Counted from the first letter of the stretch, positions 25,667 to 36,956 are shown. The stretch: 64,000 bases of DNA from Qipengyuania sphaerica (GCF_019711595.1 NZ_JAIGNR010000001.1:434001-498000); one strand, 5' to 3'. Notes: generated by a model from the sequence alone, not told the origin. Program-made: numbers and translations.

Positions 25667-25822
25667 ATGCAATCATCCCATGTCGAAGCACTCAAGGCCA
25701 AGCATGCAGGACTGGAAGCCAAGCTTCATGCCGAACAGACGAGGCCCGCTCCCGACATCGCGATGATCCAGCAGCTCAAGAAGCAGAAGCTGAAGATCAA
25801 GGAAGAAATCGCCATGGCCTGA
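25667..25822 (+). CDS. DUF465 family small protein
   Basis: A 51-residue helical protein: MQSSHVEALKAKHAGLEAKL followed by IAMIQQLKKQKLKIKEEIAMA. The KKQKLKIKEEI segment matches KKRKLQLKDRIA in the divergent neighbour, identifying both as DUF465. A very strong ribosome binding site, AGAAGGAG, precedes the ATG by 7 bp. A strong intrinsic terminator follows after 18 bp, so it forms its own transcription unit. No function is known for the family; small size and lysine-rich helices suggest protein-protein or nucleic-acid contact, which is speculation. Confidence 0.8.
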   Translation: MQSSHVEALKAKHAGLEAKLHAEQTRPAPDIAMIQQLKKQKLKIKEEIAMA

Positions 25823-25839
25823 TGGCCGGGTGAAAGCTT

Positions 25840-25876
25840 GCGGGGCTGGAAGGATTTCCCTTCCGCGCCCCGCTTT
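25840..25876 (+). terminator. Intrinsic terminator after a DUF465 gene
   Basis: GCGGGGC and GGAAGG arms pair with CCTTCC and GCCCCGC, giving an interrupted 13-bp stem, followed by TTT. It separates the small gene from ptsP. Confidence 0.75.
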
Positions 25877-25909
25877 CGCACTCGATTAAACTTGCTATAG
25901 CTGCAGGCC

Positions 25910-28180
25910 ATGTCAGCCGCAGCATCCGCCCGCCAGATCCTCACGCAGCTGCACGAGGTCATGGCCGGACGTCACCACGCCCAGCACAAGCTCGACCGCG
26001 TTGTCGATATCATCGCCGACAGCCTGACGAGCGAGGTCTGCTCGATCTACCTGCTGCGCGACGGCGAGCTCGAGCTCTTCGCCACGCATGGCCTCAACCC
26101 AGAGGCCGTCCACGTCACCCGCATGGGTATCGGCGAGGGGCTGACAGGCACGATCGCGAAAAACATTGAGACGCTCAACCTGGCCGAGGCCAAGGCGCAT
26201 CCCGACTTTCTCTATCGCCCGGAAACGGGTGAGGAAAAGTTCCATTCCTTCGCAGGCGTACCCATCGTTTACCGCGAGCGTTCGGTGGGCGTCTTGTGCG
26301 TCCAGCATGTCGAACCTCGCCGCTACGAGGACGTGGAAATCGAGGCGCTCCAGACCACTGCAATGGTGCTGTCTGAACTCATCGCGCACAAAGAACTGGT
26401 CGACGATGCGGAGGCGCTCGATCTCGAGGAGGTCTCTACCGAAACCGAGGTGCTCGAAGGACTGACCCTAGTGAAAGGCCTCGCGGCGGGGCAGGCGGTG
26501 TTCCACCAGCCGCGCGTGGAGATCGATCAGGTCGTGGCCGAGGATATCGAGGCCGAGCGCCAGCGCGTCTATCGCGCCTTCGACAAGATGCGGGACCAGA
26601 TCGATGCGATGGGCCGCGAACCGGAATTCGGCAAGGGCGGCGAGCATGTCGAGGTGCTCGAGACCTACAAGATGTTCGCCTATGACGAGGGCTGGAGCCG
26701 CCGCATCAACGAGGCGATCGACAGCGGACTGACCGCAGAGGCGGCAATCGAGCGGGTCCAGCAACGCACTCGCATGCGCATGCGCGAGATCGACGATCCG
26801 CTGCTGGCCGACCGGATGCACGATCTGGAGGATCTGTCGAACCGGCTGCTGCGCATCGTGTCCGGCCAGCTCGGCACCGCTGCATCGCAAGGTCTGCGGC
26901 GGGACACGATCCTGTTTGCGCGCAATCTCGGTCCGGCCGAACTGCTCGAATACGACCGACGGCGCCTCAAAGGTGTCGTGCTGGAGGAAGGTTCGCTTAC
27001 TGCTCACGTCGTGATCGTCGCGCGGGCGATGGGCATTCCGGTCCTCGGGCGCGTGGCGCGCGTGCGCGGCAAGGTTTCCGAAGGCGACGAGGTGCTGGTC
27101 GACGCTGACAAGGGCACCGTCACCCTGCGCCCCTCTCAGCCGCTGCTCGAGGCTTTCGATGCGCGCTTCGCCAAGAGCAAGGAACGCGCCGCAGCCTATG
27201 CCGAATTGCGCGATGTCGAACCGTTCACGCGCGACGGCACGCGCATCACGGTTATGATGAACGCAGGGCTGCGCGACGATGTCAGTGCGCTGCAACTGAC
27301 GGGCGCGGACGGGATCGGGCTGTTCCGTACCGAGTTCCAGTTCCTTGTCTCTTCGACGCTGCCCGCGCGCGAGCGGCAGATGCGCCTCTACCGCGACGTT
27401 CTCGATGCGGCCGACGGCAAGCCGGTAATCTTCCGGACGGTCGATATCGGCGGCGACAAGGCGGTGCCCTATCTCGACAACGACACCGCGGAGAAGGACG
27501 AGAACCCCGCCATGGGCTGGCGGGCGCTGCGACTTTCCCTTGAACGGGAAGGGCTTTTGAAGGCGCAGGCAAGAGCGCTGCTGGAAGCGGCGGCCGGTCG
27601 CCAGCTCTCGGTCATGTTCCCGATGGTTTCCGAACCGTGGGAATTCGACGCGGCGAAAGAGATTTTCGAAGAACAGGCCCAGTTCCTGCGCGATCGCCGC
27701 AAGCTGATGCCCGAGTCCATCGAATACGGCTGCATGCTCGAGGTGCCTTCGCTGGCCGAGGTGCTCGATATTCTGTTGCCCAAGCTGTCATTCATCTCGA
27801 TCGGCACGAACGATTTGACCCAGTTCCTGTTTGCCGCTGATCGGGCCAATCCGAAACTTGCAGAGCGCTACGATTGGCTCAGCCCATCTATCCTGAGGTT
27901 TCTTGGGCGGATTGCGAACCAGATGGTCGGCAGCCAAGTGCGGATCGGTGTTTGCGGGGAGATGGGAGGCCGGAGGCTAGAGGCGCTGGCCCTGATGGGT
28001 TTGGGATATACGCGTTTCTCGATCACACCGGCCGCCGTGGGCCCGATCAAGGAACTGGTGCGCAAGGTCTACCTGCCCGACCTAACCAGCCAGATGCAGA
28101 AATGGATGCTGAGCCCGCCACCAAGCATGCGTGTCGCATTGGCCGAATGGGCGGCGGCGAACGACATCGATCTCGACTGA
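25910..28180 (+). CDS. ptsP: PTS-Ntr enzyme I, PtsP
   Basis: A 756-residue phosphoenolpyruvate-protein phosphotransferase of the nitrogen PTS, which phosphorylates NPr and in turn EIIA-Ntr for regulation rather than sugar import. An N-terminal GAF domain (about 1-155, with EVCSIYLLRDGELELFATHGL) precedes the EI N-domain (about 175-300), the swivel domain with the phospho-histidine near residue 366 in EEGSLTAHVVIVARAMGIP, and a TIM barrel (about 425-720) with LFRTEFQFL, GYDIGGDK-type IGGDKAVPYL, MLEVPSLAEVLDIL, GTNDLTQFLFA and GVCGEMGG. All catalytic landmarks are present. ptsN and ptsO are not in the window. Confidence 0.95.
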   Translation: MSAAASARQILTQLHEVMAGRHHAQHKLDRVVDIIADSLTSEVCSIYLLRDGELELFATHGLNPEAVHVTRMGIGEGLTGTIAKNIETLNLAEAKAHPDFLYRPETGEEKFHSFAGVPIVYRERSVGVLCVQHVEPRRYEDVEIEALQTTAMVLSELIAHKELVDDAEALDLEEVSTETEVLEGLTLVKGLAAGQAVFHQPRVEIDQVVAEDIEAERQRVYRAFDKMRDQIDAMGREPEFGKGGEHVEVLETYKMFAYDEGWSRRINEAIDSGLTAEAAIERVQQRTRMRMREIDDPLLADRMHDLEDLSNRLLRIVSGQLGTAASQGLRRDTILFARNLGPAELLEYDRRRLKGVVLEEGSLTAHVVIVARAMGIPVLGRVARVRGKVSEGDEVLVDADKGTVTLRPSQPLLEAFDARFAKSKERAAAYAELRDVEPFTRDGTRITVMMNAGLRDDVSALQLTGADGIGLFRTEFQFLVSSTLPARERQMRLYRDVLDAADGKPVIFRTVDIGGDKAVPYLDNDTAEKDENPAMGWRALRLSLEREGLLKAQARALLEAAAGRQLSVMFPMVSEPWEFDAAKEIFEEQAQFLRDRRKLMPESIEYGCMLEVPSLAEVLDILLPKLSFISIGTNDLTQFLFAADRANPKLAERYDWLSPSILRFLGRIANQMVGSQVRIGVCGEMGGRRLEALALMGLGYTRFSITPAAVGPIKELVRKVYLPDLTSQMQKWMLSPPPSMRVALAEWAAANDIDLD

Positions 28181-28322
28181 TTTCGTCGCTGGTGCGGCGC
28201 AATTCGTCGGTTTCCCGGCGATGGGGCAGGTGATGCGCCATTGACATGAATCGCCCCGCGCTCTCTCTACGGCGCACACGGGAGCGGGAACGCCCGCGGG
28301 GTTTCAGGAATTCGGGATACGC

Positions 28323-29168
28323 ATGGAAGAAGAAGACGCAATCGTCGAACAGGATGTCGCGGCGCGCCCGCGCGTTGCACAGCGCTTTCGCGAGGCTCGC
28401 GAGGCCAAGGGTTTGTCGATCGAACAGGTCGCCGCCGAAACGCGCATTCCGCAACGCCATTTGGAAACCCTTGAGGCAGGCAATTTCGCCGGACTTCCGG
28501 CGCGCACCTATGCGATCGGCTTCAGCCGGACCTACGCACGCACGCTGGGCCTCGACGAGAAGGAAGTGCTCGACCAGGTCCGCGAGGAACTGTCCGAAAG
28601 CGACCCGACCCTTCGCGAAATGCCCGCCAAGTTCGAGCCCGGCGATCCAGCCCGTGTGCCTGGTCGCGGCCTAGCCTGGTTCGCGGTTCTCGCAGCGATC
28701 CTTCTCTTGGGCGGTATCTACGCGTTCTATTCGAGCTATTTTGCACCCGGGATGGGCCCCGCACCGCTCGAGGATCCGAGTGAGCAGGTCGCGGTAAACG
28801 AGGCGCCGCAGCAAGCCGCGACGCCCGCACCTCAGCCGACGGGTGGCCCGGTCGTCTTCACAAGCGAAATGGACGATACCTGGGTCAAGTTCTACGATGC
28901 CAGCGGCACGCGGCTCTACGAAGCGCAGATGGCTAAGGGCGATACCTACACCATCCCCGAAGATGCCGATGGCCCGCAGATCTGGACCGGCAGGCCTTAC
29001 GCGCTTTCGATCACGATCGGTGGGCGTGAGGTCCCCAAGCTGACCGAGGAAGACACGGTGGTGAAGGATGTGCCGGTGACCGCCGAAGCGCTGCTCGCTC
29101 GTGACGAGGCTCCGGCTGTGACGCCAACTACCCCGCCCGCTGCTGCACCTTCGCAAACTTCCACCTGA
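28323..29168 (+). CDS. RodZ-like helix-turn-helix membrane protein (DUF4115)
   Basis: A 281-residue protein with a cytoplasmic HTH domain (RFREAREAKGLSIEQVAAET, then RIPQRHLETLEAGNFAGLP), a single transmembrane helix near residues 118-138 (LAWFAVLAAILLLGGIYAFY), a Pro/Ala/Gln-rich linker and a periplasmic DUF4115-type domain (FTSEMDDTWVKFYDASG to VPVTAEALL). This is the RodZ architecture, in which the HTH contacts MreB to shape the cell. The Pro/Ala tail is low complexity. It precedes a CpoB-like gene but is separated from it by a terminator, so co-transcription is partial at best. Confidence 0.85.
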   Translation: MEEEDAIVEQDVAARPRVAQRFREAREAKGLSIEQVAAETRIPQRHLETLEAGNFAGLPARTYAIGFSRTYARTLGLDEKEVLDQVREELSESDPTLREMPAKFEPGDPARVPGRGLAWFAVLAAILLLGGIYAFYSSYFAPGMGPAPLEDPSEQVAVNEAPQQAATPAPQPTGGPVVFTSEMDDTWVKFYDASGTRLYEAQMAKGDTYTIPEDADGPQIWTGRPYALSITIGGREVPKLTEEDTVVKDVPVTAEALLARDEAPAVTPTTPPAAAPSQTST

Positions 29169-29202
29169 TCGCGCTCTCATCCGACGGCGGATATCCGCCT
29201 TC

Positions 29203-29238
29203 ATGCCCTCGACAGCTTTGCGGGGGTAGGGCATTTTT
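29203..29238 (+). terminator. Intrinsic terminator after the RodZ-like gene
   Basis: ATGCCCT pairs with AGGGCAT over a 18-base GC-rich loop and is followed by TTTTT. An adjacent perfect palindrome, GGCGGATATCCGCC at 29186, may contribute. Confidence 0.7.
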
Positions 29239-29278
29239 CGGATCGAAATTCATTCCAGCCAAGGAGCTGAAACTTCAC

Positions 29279-30157
29279 ATGACCGCACGCAGCGCACGCG
29301 CATTCGGACTTGCAACCATCGCCATGGCCCTTGCCGCCACTTCCATGCCTGCCGCCGCGCAGGACAATGACGAAGCGCGCATCCGCAAGCTGGAGGCGGA
29401 GGTTCGCGCCCTTCAGCGCAAGGTCTTCCCGGGAGGCGACGGGCGCTATTTCGAGCCCGAAATCACCGGGCAGCCTGCCACGCGTCCCGCCACCACTGCC
29501 GCGCCCTCGACCACAGCGGTCACCGACATCCTCGCACGCCTCGATGCACTCGAAAGCCAGCTCCAGCGGCTAACCGCCCAGTACGAGGTGGGGACCAACG
29601 CCATGCGTCTGCTCGAAGAGCGGATCGAGAAGCTCGAAACGGCTGGAGCGCCGCCGCCCGCCGCGGTCCAGCCCGCCGCTGGTTCGCCGGCGAAGCCCGA
29701 GCCTGTCTCCCAGCCCGATCCTGCCCGCCTTGCCGCAGTGCAGGCCATCACCAAGCCGCAGTCCGACGACGCTGGCGATGACGAATATTCGTACGGCTTC
29801 CGCTTGTGGGAGGCCGGTTTCTATCCCGAAGCGCAGCAGCAACTGACGATGTTCGTCGAAAAATACCCCAGCCATTCGCGCACCAGTTTTGGCCGCAATT
29901 TGCTCGGCCGTGCCTATCTCGACGATGGCAAGCCGACCGAGGCGGCTCCTTGGTTCCTGCGCAACTACCAGGCGGACAAGTCCGGAGCGCGTGCGGGCGA
30001 CAGCCTGCTTTTCCTCGCGGAATCGATGATTGCCCTGAAAGACACCGACAGGGCCTGCATTGCACTCGCTGAATTCGCCGAGACCTATCCCGCGCTCGCG
30101 ACGGGCCGGCTGAGCGGCCAATACGCGACAGCACGCAGCAAAGTCACCTGCGGCTGA
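29279..30157 (+). CDS. CpoB/YbgF-like periplasmic TPR protein
   Basis: A 292-residue exported protein. The signal peptide MTARSARAFGLATIAMALAA...AAA ends about residue 27. A coiled coil follows (EARIRKLEAEVRALQRK and DALESQLQRLTAQYEVGTNAMRLLEERIEKLE), then a Pro/Ala linker and C-terminal TPR repeats (YSYGFRLWEAGFYPEAQQQLTMFVEKYPSHSR, AYLDDGKPTEAAPWFLRNY, FLAESMIALKDTDRACIALAEFAETYP). This is the CpoB/YbgF layout, a Tol-Pal partner coordinating peptidoglycan synthesis and outer-membrane constriction. tol-pal genes are not adjacent. tilS starts one base after its stop, so co-expression is likely. Confidence 0.85.
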   Translation: MTARSARAFGLATIAMALAATSMPAAAQDNDEARIRKLEAEVRALQRKVFPGGDGRYFEPEITGQPATRPATTAAPSTTAVTDILARLDALESQLQRLTAQYEVGTNAMRLLEERIEKLETAGAPPPAAVQPAAGSPAKPEPVSQPDPARLAAVQAITKPQSDDAGDDEYSYGFRLWEAGFYPEAQQQLTMFVEKYPSHSRTSFGRNLLGRAYLDDGKPTEAAPWFLRNYQADKSGARAGDSLLFLAESMIALKDTDRACIALAEFAETYPALATGRLSGQYATARSKVTCG

Positions 30158-30158
30158 C

Positions 30159-31145
30159 ATGGCGCTCGATCCGGAACTGGTAGAGCGGTTCCGGGCGGAC
30201 CTTGAGGCGCTGTGGCTCGATTTCGATGAGCCGGATGCGAAACTCGGTGTCGCCTTTTCGGGCGGACCCGACAGTCTCGCACTGCTGCTTCTGGCCGCCG
30301 AGGCCTTGCCCGGAAGGGTCGAGGCCGCGAGCGTCGACCACGGATTGAGGCCAGAAAGCGCTGCCGAAGTAGAACACGCGGCCGGCGTATGCGCCCGATT
30401 GCAGGTGCCGCACGAAGGTTTGCGGATCGAAGTCCCGCAAGGAAATACACAAAGCGAGGCCAGGAAAGCGCGCTACGCAGCGCTTTCGGCTTGGGCCGAG
30501 CGCCGCGACATCGATACGATTTGCACTGCACACCACCGCGACGATCAGGTCGAGACTTTCCTGATGCGGCTCAACCGGGGAAGCGGGCTGTCGGGCCTCG
30601 CGGGGGTTCGTGCTGCCGGATTAGTCCCGGACAGCGAAGTGATCCTGATCCGTCCCCTGCTCGGCTGGGACCGTGCTTCGTTGGAGCGGATCCTTGCCGG
30701 CAGCGGTTTCGACGCGGTGCAGGACTCTTCCAATACCGACCCCAAATATGACCGCGTTCGGATGCGTGATGCTTTGGCCGATGCCGACTGGATCGACCGC
30801 GGTGGGGTCGCCCGCTCCGCCCAGGTGCTTGCGGAGATGGAGGACAGCATCCTTGGCCTCGCCGCTGAAGATCTGGAGCTGGCCGGTAGCTTTGACGGTG
30901 AAACGACTTGCTACCGACCGCTGGAGCGCTCCCAAATTTATCGACCCGCGGTCTGGGGAGAGATCATCGTCATGATCTTCGACGACTTGGGTCGCAAGAT
31001 CACCCGGAGCGATGCGGTGCGCATGGCCGAAACCCTGATGGACGAGCAGCCGCTGAACATCGGCGGCGTTCATGCAGTCCCCAGCTATGAGTACGATGAA
31101 ATGGTCTGGACCTTCGCGCCGGAGAACCCGCGCAAGACCGGTTAG
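30159..31145 (+). CDS. tilS: tRNA(Ile)-lysidine synthase TilS
   Basis: A 328-residue N-type ATP pyrophosphatase that converts cytidine 34 of tRNA-Ile2 to lysidine so that AUA is read correctly. The P-loop is AFSGGPDSLALLLLA, followed by ASVDHGLRPESAAEVEHAAGVC and the TAHHRDDQVETFLMRL signature. RPLLGWDRASLERIL and QDSSNTDPKYDRVRMR are also typical. The protein is shorter than E. coli TilS (432) and lacks a long C-terminal domain, as is common in Alphaproteobacteria. It is packed one base after the CpoB-like gene. Its stop shares TTAG with the convergent eda stop. Confidence 0.93.
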   Translation: MALDPELVERFRADLEALWLDFDEPDAKLGVAFSGGPDSLALLLLAAEALPGRVEAASVDHGLRPESAAEVEHAAGVCARLQVPHEGLRIEVPQGNTQSEARKARYAALSAWAERRDIDTICTAHHRDDQVETFLMRLNRGSGLSGLAGVRAAGLVPDSEVILIRPLLGWDRASLERILAGSGFDAVQDSSNTDPKYDRVRMRDALADADWIDRGGVARSAQVLAEMEDSILGLAAEDLELAGSFDGETTCYRPLERSQIYRPAVWGEIIVMIFDDLGRKITRSDAVRMAETLMDEQPLNIGGVHAVPSYEYDEMVWTFAPENPRKTG

Positions 31146-31756
31146 CTTCCCAGCGCCGCCGCTTCGCGCGCGATTTTCTCCACCTCGGCCTCGTCCACCG
31201 CTCCGCGCGGAGCAACCCAGCTTCCGCCGACGCACAGCACGGGATCGAATGCGAGCCAGTCGGGCGCATTCTCGAGCGTAATCCCGCCAGTCGGGCAGAA
31301 GCGGCATTGACCGAAGGGCGCGGCCAACGCTTTCAGGGCAGGCAGTCCACCTGCTGCCATGGCGGGGAAAAACTTGAAATGCGTCAGACCAAGGTCGAGG
31401 CCGCGCATGATATCGCCCGCATTGGCGATGCCGGGGAGAAAGGGGATGCCTTCGCTGATTGCCGCCTTGCCGAGCGTCTCCGTGAGGCCCGGCGAGACGA
31501 TGAACTCGCTCCCCGCATCGATCGCATTGGTAAGGTCCTGTTGGTTGGCCACAGTGCCCGCGCCGACGATGGCACCTTCGACTTGTTTCATCGCCTTGAT
31601 CGCATCGAGCGCGGCAGGCGTGCGCAAGGTCACTTCGAGCACGCGCAATCCGCCGGCCACCAACGCCCGGGCGAGGGGCACGGCGTGTTCCACCTCGTCG
31701 ACCACGATCACCGGGATGACCGGCGCGGTTTGCATGATGTCGGCGATTTGGGTCAT
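31142..31756 (-). CDS. eda: 2-dehydro-3-deoxy-phosphogluconate (KDPG) aldolase
   Basis: A 204-residue class I aldolase that splits KDPG into pyruvate and glyceraldehyde 3-phosphate, the last Entner-Doudoroff step. Seen: VIVVDEVEHAVPLARALVAGG, EVTLRTPAALDAI with the catalytic Glu, GAGTVANQQDL, THFKFFPAMAAGG with the Schiff-base Lys, and CPTGGITLENA. Its ATG overlaps the glk stop by ATGA. The order zwf-edd-glk-eda makes it the terminal gene of the operon, giving co-ordinated glucose-6-phosphate breakdown. It converges with tilS with a 4-bp stop overlap. Confidence 0.95.
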   Translation of the reverse strand: MTQIADIMQTAPVIPVIVVDEVEHAVPLARALVAGGLRVLEVTLRTPAALDAIKAMKQVEGAIVGAGTVANQQDLTNAIDAGSEFIVSPGLTETLGKAAISEGIPFLPGIANAGDIMRGLDLGLTHFKFFPAMAAGGLPALKALAAPFGQCRFCPTGGITLENAPDWLAFDPVLCVGGSWVAPRGAVDEAEVEKIAREAAALGS

Positions 31757-32724
31757 GCGTATTCCCTCGCATAAGCGGCAGCCGCGCCGTACAGGCCCGG
31801 CTGCGGGTGGGTGATGAGCTTGACGGGGATGCTTGCCATCAGCTCCTGGAAACGCCCCTTGGCCTTGAAGCGTTCGGCGAAGCCGGATTTCACCAGCGTT
31901 TCGCGGATACGGTAGCCGAGGCCACCAGCAATCACGACGCCGCCAAAACCGCCCTGCGCCAGAGCAATGTCGCCCGCGACGCTGCCGAGCGACATGCAGA
32001 AGCGGTCGACTGCGGCGGCGGCAAGGCTGTCGCTGCCGTCCTGCCCGCGCGTCCAGATCGCCACGTCGTCTTCTTCCGTCACCGGTTTGCCCTCGAGCGA
32101 GGCGAGGGTCTGGTAGATGTCGGAGATCGCAGGGCCCGCCACAACGCGCTCGACCGACACGCGATTGTGCCGCTTGCGCAGACGGGCGAGGATCGCATCG
32201 TCGATCTGGTCGAGCGGGGCGAAGTCGATATGCCCGCCCTCGGTGGCCGAGACACGATAGGTGCCATCGGGTTCGCGATAGAGATGGGCAACGCCCAAGC
32301 CCGTGCCTGGGCCGAGCACGGAAAGGCGGCCGGTCGGTGCCAGCGGCTTGTCCGGGCCGGTCAGGTGGATGAACTGGTCGTCGCCGACCCGCGCGACGGC
32401 GTGTGCCACCGCTTCGAAGTCGTTGACGATGCAATAGCTGTCGACGGACAGCTTTTCTTTCACCAGCGCGGGCCGGATGATCCATGGGTTGTTGGTGAAG
32501 CGGATGACCTCGCCGCCGACAGGCCCCGCAATGGCCATGGCGACACGAGGGGGCAGGCTACCGCCCTTGCGGTCGCTATAATCCTCCCAGGCAGTCTGGA
32601 AGCTCGCGTGATCCTTGGTGTGGATCGTCTCGGGTTCATCCAGCGTGATCGTGCCATCATCGTTGATGGTCGCGATCGAAAAACGTGCATGTGTGCCGCC
32701 GATATCGACGCTTACGAGTTCCAT
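31753..32724 (-). CDS. glk: Glucokinase
   Basis: A 323-residue ATP-dependent glucokinase that forms glucose 6-phosphate. The start at MELVSVDIGGTHARFSIA follows GAGGGGAGGACA, an excellent ribosome binding site; a longer upstream start would run back into the edd end. Recognisable: SVDIGGTHARF (phosphate loop), SVLGPGTGLGVAHLYR, EGGHIDFAPLDQIDD with zinc-independent Glk-type glutamate, and AQGGFGGVVIAGGLGYRI. It overlaps eda by ATGA, so the two enzymes are translationally coupled. Together with zwf and edd it feeds glucose straight into the Entner-Doudoroff route. Confidence 0.95.
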   Translation of the reverse strand: MELVSVDIGGTHARFSIATINDDGTITLDEPETIHTKDHASFQTAWEDYSDRKGGSLPPRVAMAIAGPVGGEVIRFTNNPWIIRPALVKEKLSVDSYCIVNDFEAVAHAVARVGDDQFIHLTGPDKPLAPTGRLSVLGPGTGLGVAHLYREPDGTYRVSATEGGHIDFAPLDQIDDAILARLRKRHNRVSVERVVAGPAISDIYQTLASLEGKPVTEEDDVAIWTRGQDGSDSLAAAAVDRFCMSLGSVAGDIALAQGGFGGVVIAGGLGYRIRETLVKSGFAERFKAKGRFQELMASIPVKLITHPQPGLYGAAAAYAREYA

Positions 32725-32761
32725 TGTCCTCCCCTCGGGCCCTTTTGAGCCTCGATATTCA

Positions 32762-34562
32762 TTACAGTCCGGCCATCGCCAGCATCGACGATGCGCCCTG
32801 TTCGGCGCCGTCTGCATTGGCACGGAACATGGCAAAAATTTCGCGGCCCATACCGCCATCGGAAGCCGGTTCTGCTGCAGGCTCGCGCGTGTCAAGATCG
32901 GCGGTGGTCGAAAGCGTGCCGGTTTCGGCGCAGACCTTCACAATATCGCCGTCGCGCAATTTCGCGAGCGGGCCGCCGCCCAGTGCTTCCGGCGTGCAGT
33001 GGATGGCAGCGGGCACCTTTCCACTAGCGCCGGACATGCGCCCATCGGTCACGAGCGCGACGCGATAACCGCGATCCTGCAGAACGCCGAGCGCAGGGGT
33101 CAACTTGTGGAGTTCGGGCATGCCGTTTGCGCGCGGCCCCTGATAACGGACCACCACCACCACATCGCGGTCGAGCTCGCCCTTCTTGAACGCTTCGGCG
33201 ACATCGTGCTGCGTCTGGAAAATCCGGCAAGGTGCCTCGATCGTCCAGCGCTCGCGTTCGACTGCGGAGGACTTGAAGCAGGCGCGCCCCAGATTTCCCT
33301 GCACCAGCCGCATGCCGCCATCGGCCTGGAACGGGTCGGAAGCGGGACGGAGCATTTCTGGATCGCCGGAGGGACCGGGGTCGCGCCAGGTCAGCGCGTC
33401 GCCATCCAAGCCCGGCTCCTTAGAATAGGCTTCGAAGCCGCCGTCCCAGACGGTCAGGATGTCGCCATGCGCCAGCCCCTCGTCTAGCAGCGTACCGATG
33501 ACATAGCCCATGCCGCCGGCCTCGTGGAAATGGTTTACGTCGCCCGAGCCGTTGGGATAGACGCGCGCGACCAGCGGCACGGCGCTGGAAAGCTCGGCGA
33601 GGTCGGTCCAGTCGAACCTGATACCCGCCGCGCGCGCCATGGCCGGGATGTGGATGGCGTGATTGGTCGAACCGCCCGTGGCGAGCAGGCCGACCGCCGC
33701 GTTGATGATGGCCTTCTCGTCGACGACCCTGCTCAACGGACGGAAATCAGCGTCCTTGTTCATTTCCGCCAGTCGATGCGTGGCCTTCCGGCTCAGTTCC
33801 TGTCGCAGCTTCGCGCCGGGCTGGACAAAAGCTGCCCCGGGAACATGGAGACCCATCATCTCCATCATCATCTGGTTCGAATTGGCCGTGCCATAGAAAG
33901 TGCAGGTTCCGGGCGAATGGTAGCTGCCCATCTCGCTCGCCAACAATTCTTCGCGGCCGACCTTGCCCTCGGCATAAAGCTGGCGGGTCTTCTGCTTTTC
34001 CTTGTTCGAAATGCCTGTGCCCATGGGACCGGAAGGCACAAAAATCGCCGGCAGGTGTCCGAAGCGCAGCGCGCCCATCAGCAAGCCTGGCACGATCTTG
34101 TCGCAAATACCGAGCAGCGCCACGCCGTCGTACATCGCATGGCTCAATGCGACCACGGTCGACAAAGCGATGGTGTCGCGGCTGAAGAGCGAGAGTTCCA
34201 TCCCGTCTTCGCCTTGCGTAACCCCGTCGCACATGGCGGGCGTGCCGCCTGCGACCTGGACCGTTGCGCCGACTTCGCGCGCCCAGATCTTCATCCGTTC
34301 GGGATAACGATAGTAGGGCTGATGCGCCGAGAGCATGTCGTTATAGGCAGTGACCACGCCGAGGTTCGGCCCGCGCGCTGCCATGATGGCCTGCTGGTCT
34401 TCTTCTGCGCCAGCATAGGCGTGCGCGAGGTTCGAGCAGCTCATGGTGCCGCGGTTGACCTGCCGGTCTCCTTCACGATCCATGAGATCGAGATAGGCGC
34501 TGCGGCTATCTCGCGAATTCGCGATAACGCGCTCTGTCACGCGGTGGATTGTTTCGTTGAGC

Positions 34563-34570
<8 letters not shown>
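32762..34570 (-). CDS. edd: Phosphogluconate dehydratase
   Basis: A 602-residue IlvD/Edd family [4Fe-4S] dehydratase converting 6-phosphogluconate to KDPG. Cluster-binding and active-site regions are visible: [70 protein letters not shown] and [20 protein letters not shown]. Length matches Edd (about 600-610). Its start lies inside the last 8 bp of zwf, so translation is coupled. The glk ribosome binding site follows 37 bp after its stop. Confidence 0.97.
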
Positions 34571-36011
<1,441 letters not shown>

Positions 36012-36107
36012 ACACCGTACATCGGCAAATCTTCTCCCTTGGCGTCGCGCGTTATCAGCGGGGTGCGGGCAACGCCAGTGTGCCGCATTCCTATTCTTGC
36101 GCGACCG

Positions 36108-36905
36108 CTAATCGGCGGTGACCGTAACTTGCTTGTCTCCGAACTCGTTCATTCCGAAACTGGTAAGGAAGCTGACGTCCGCAGCATCCCGGCCAACGCC
36201 GATCTTCACGGTATGAGCGGGGTCCGCCATCCCGGTCGCATCGACCAGCTGCCAGGTGCCGCCGCCTTCGGTTTCGGGATCGGTCAGGAAAACCTCCGCT
36301 ACGGCATGAAAATCGGGCGGATCGACCCCAGGAGCGTAACAGGCGACATATCGGGCCGGGATAGTGCTGGCCCGGGCGAGGGCGATAAGGACATGGGCAT
36401 AGTCACGGCAAATGCCGTGGCGTTCGATAAACGTGTCGACGGCCGTGGTCTGCGGCCCAGAGGCGCCGGGCGAGTAGGTGAAATTGCCCGCTATCCAGTC
36501 GCGGATGGCGGCAATCCTCGCTCCGCCGTCCGTCCCCTCAAACTGTTCATCGACGAAGCTCTGGAAACGGTCGGCAGCGCAATAGCGGCTGTCGAAAAGA
36601 TATTGGACCGCCTCACCTGGCATATCGTGCGGTGCAAGGCGTTCCAGCTTCTCCAATTCGACCAACTGGCGCTCAAGCACGATCTCGGCGTTGTAAGCGA
36701 CTTCGAACTGGCCCTGCGCCCGGACCCATATCCGTTCGCCGATCTCGTCCTGTGCTGGCACCCATGCGCAGTGCTCGGACTGCGTCAGGTCGGTATTGCT
36801 CGAAACAATCCGTTGCTCCGGAATCGCGGCAGCTTCGAATTGCAGCAGGATGTCGGTGGTGCGTGGAAGCTTGAAGGAAAATCGGGTGTCGATCTGGATG
36901 GACAT
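36108..36905 (-). CDS. Transglutaminase-like family protein
   Basis: A 265-residue protein with a bacterial transglutaminase-like N-terminal domain (about 1-90, FSFKLPRTTDILLQFEAAAI) and a papain-like transglutaminase core. The catalytic triad is well preserved: Cys in ERHGICRDYAHVL, His in DPPDFHAVAEVFL, and Asp in WQLVDATGMADP. Relatives are cytoplasmic or exported peptidases or amidases of unknown substrate; there is no signal peptide here. It lies upstream of the ED operon with 96 bp between, and downstream of an intrinsic terminator on the same strand. Confidence 0.87.
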   Translation of the reverse strand: MSIQIDTRFSFKLPRTTDILLQFEAAAIPEQRIVSSNTDLTQSEHCAWVPAQDEIGERIWVRAQGQFEVAYNAEIVLERQLVELEKLERLAPHDMPGEAVQYLFDSRYCAADRFQSFVDEQFEGTDGGARIAAIRDWIAGNFTYSPGASGPQTTAVDTFIERHGICRDYAHVLIALARASTIPARYVACYAPGVDPPDFHAVAEVFLTDPETEGGGTWQLVDATGMADPAHTVKIGVGRDAADVSFLTSFGMNEFGDKQVTVTAD

Positions 36906-36956
36906 ACCTGCCCAACGAGAAAGCGCGCACAGTGTTTCGTGGAATCTGTCTCAGAC

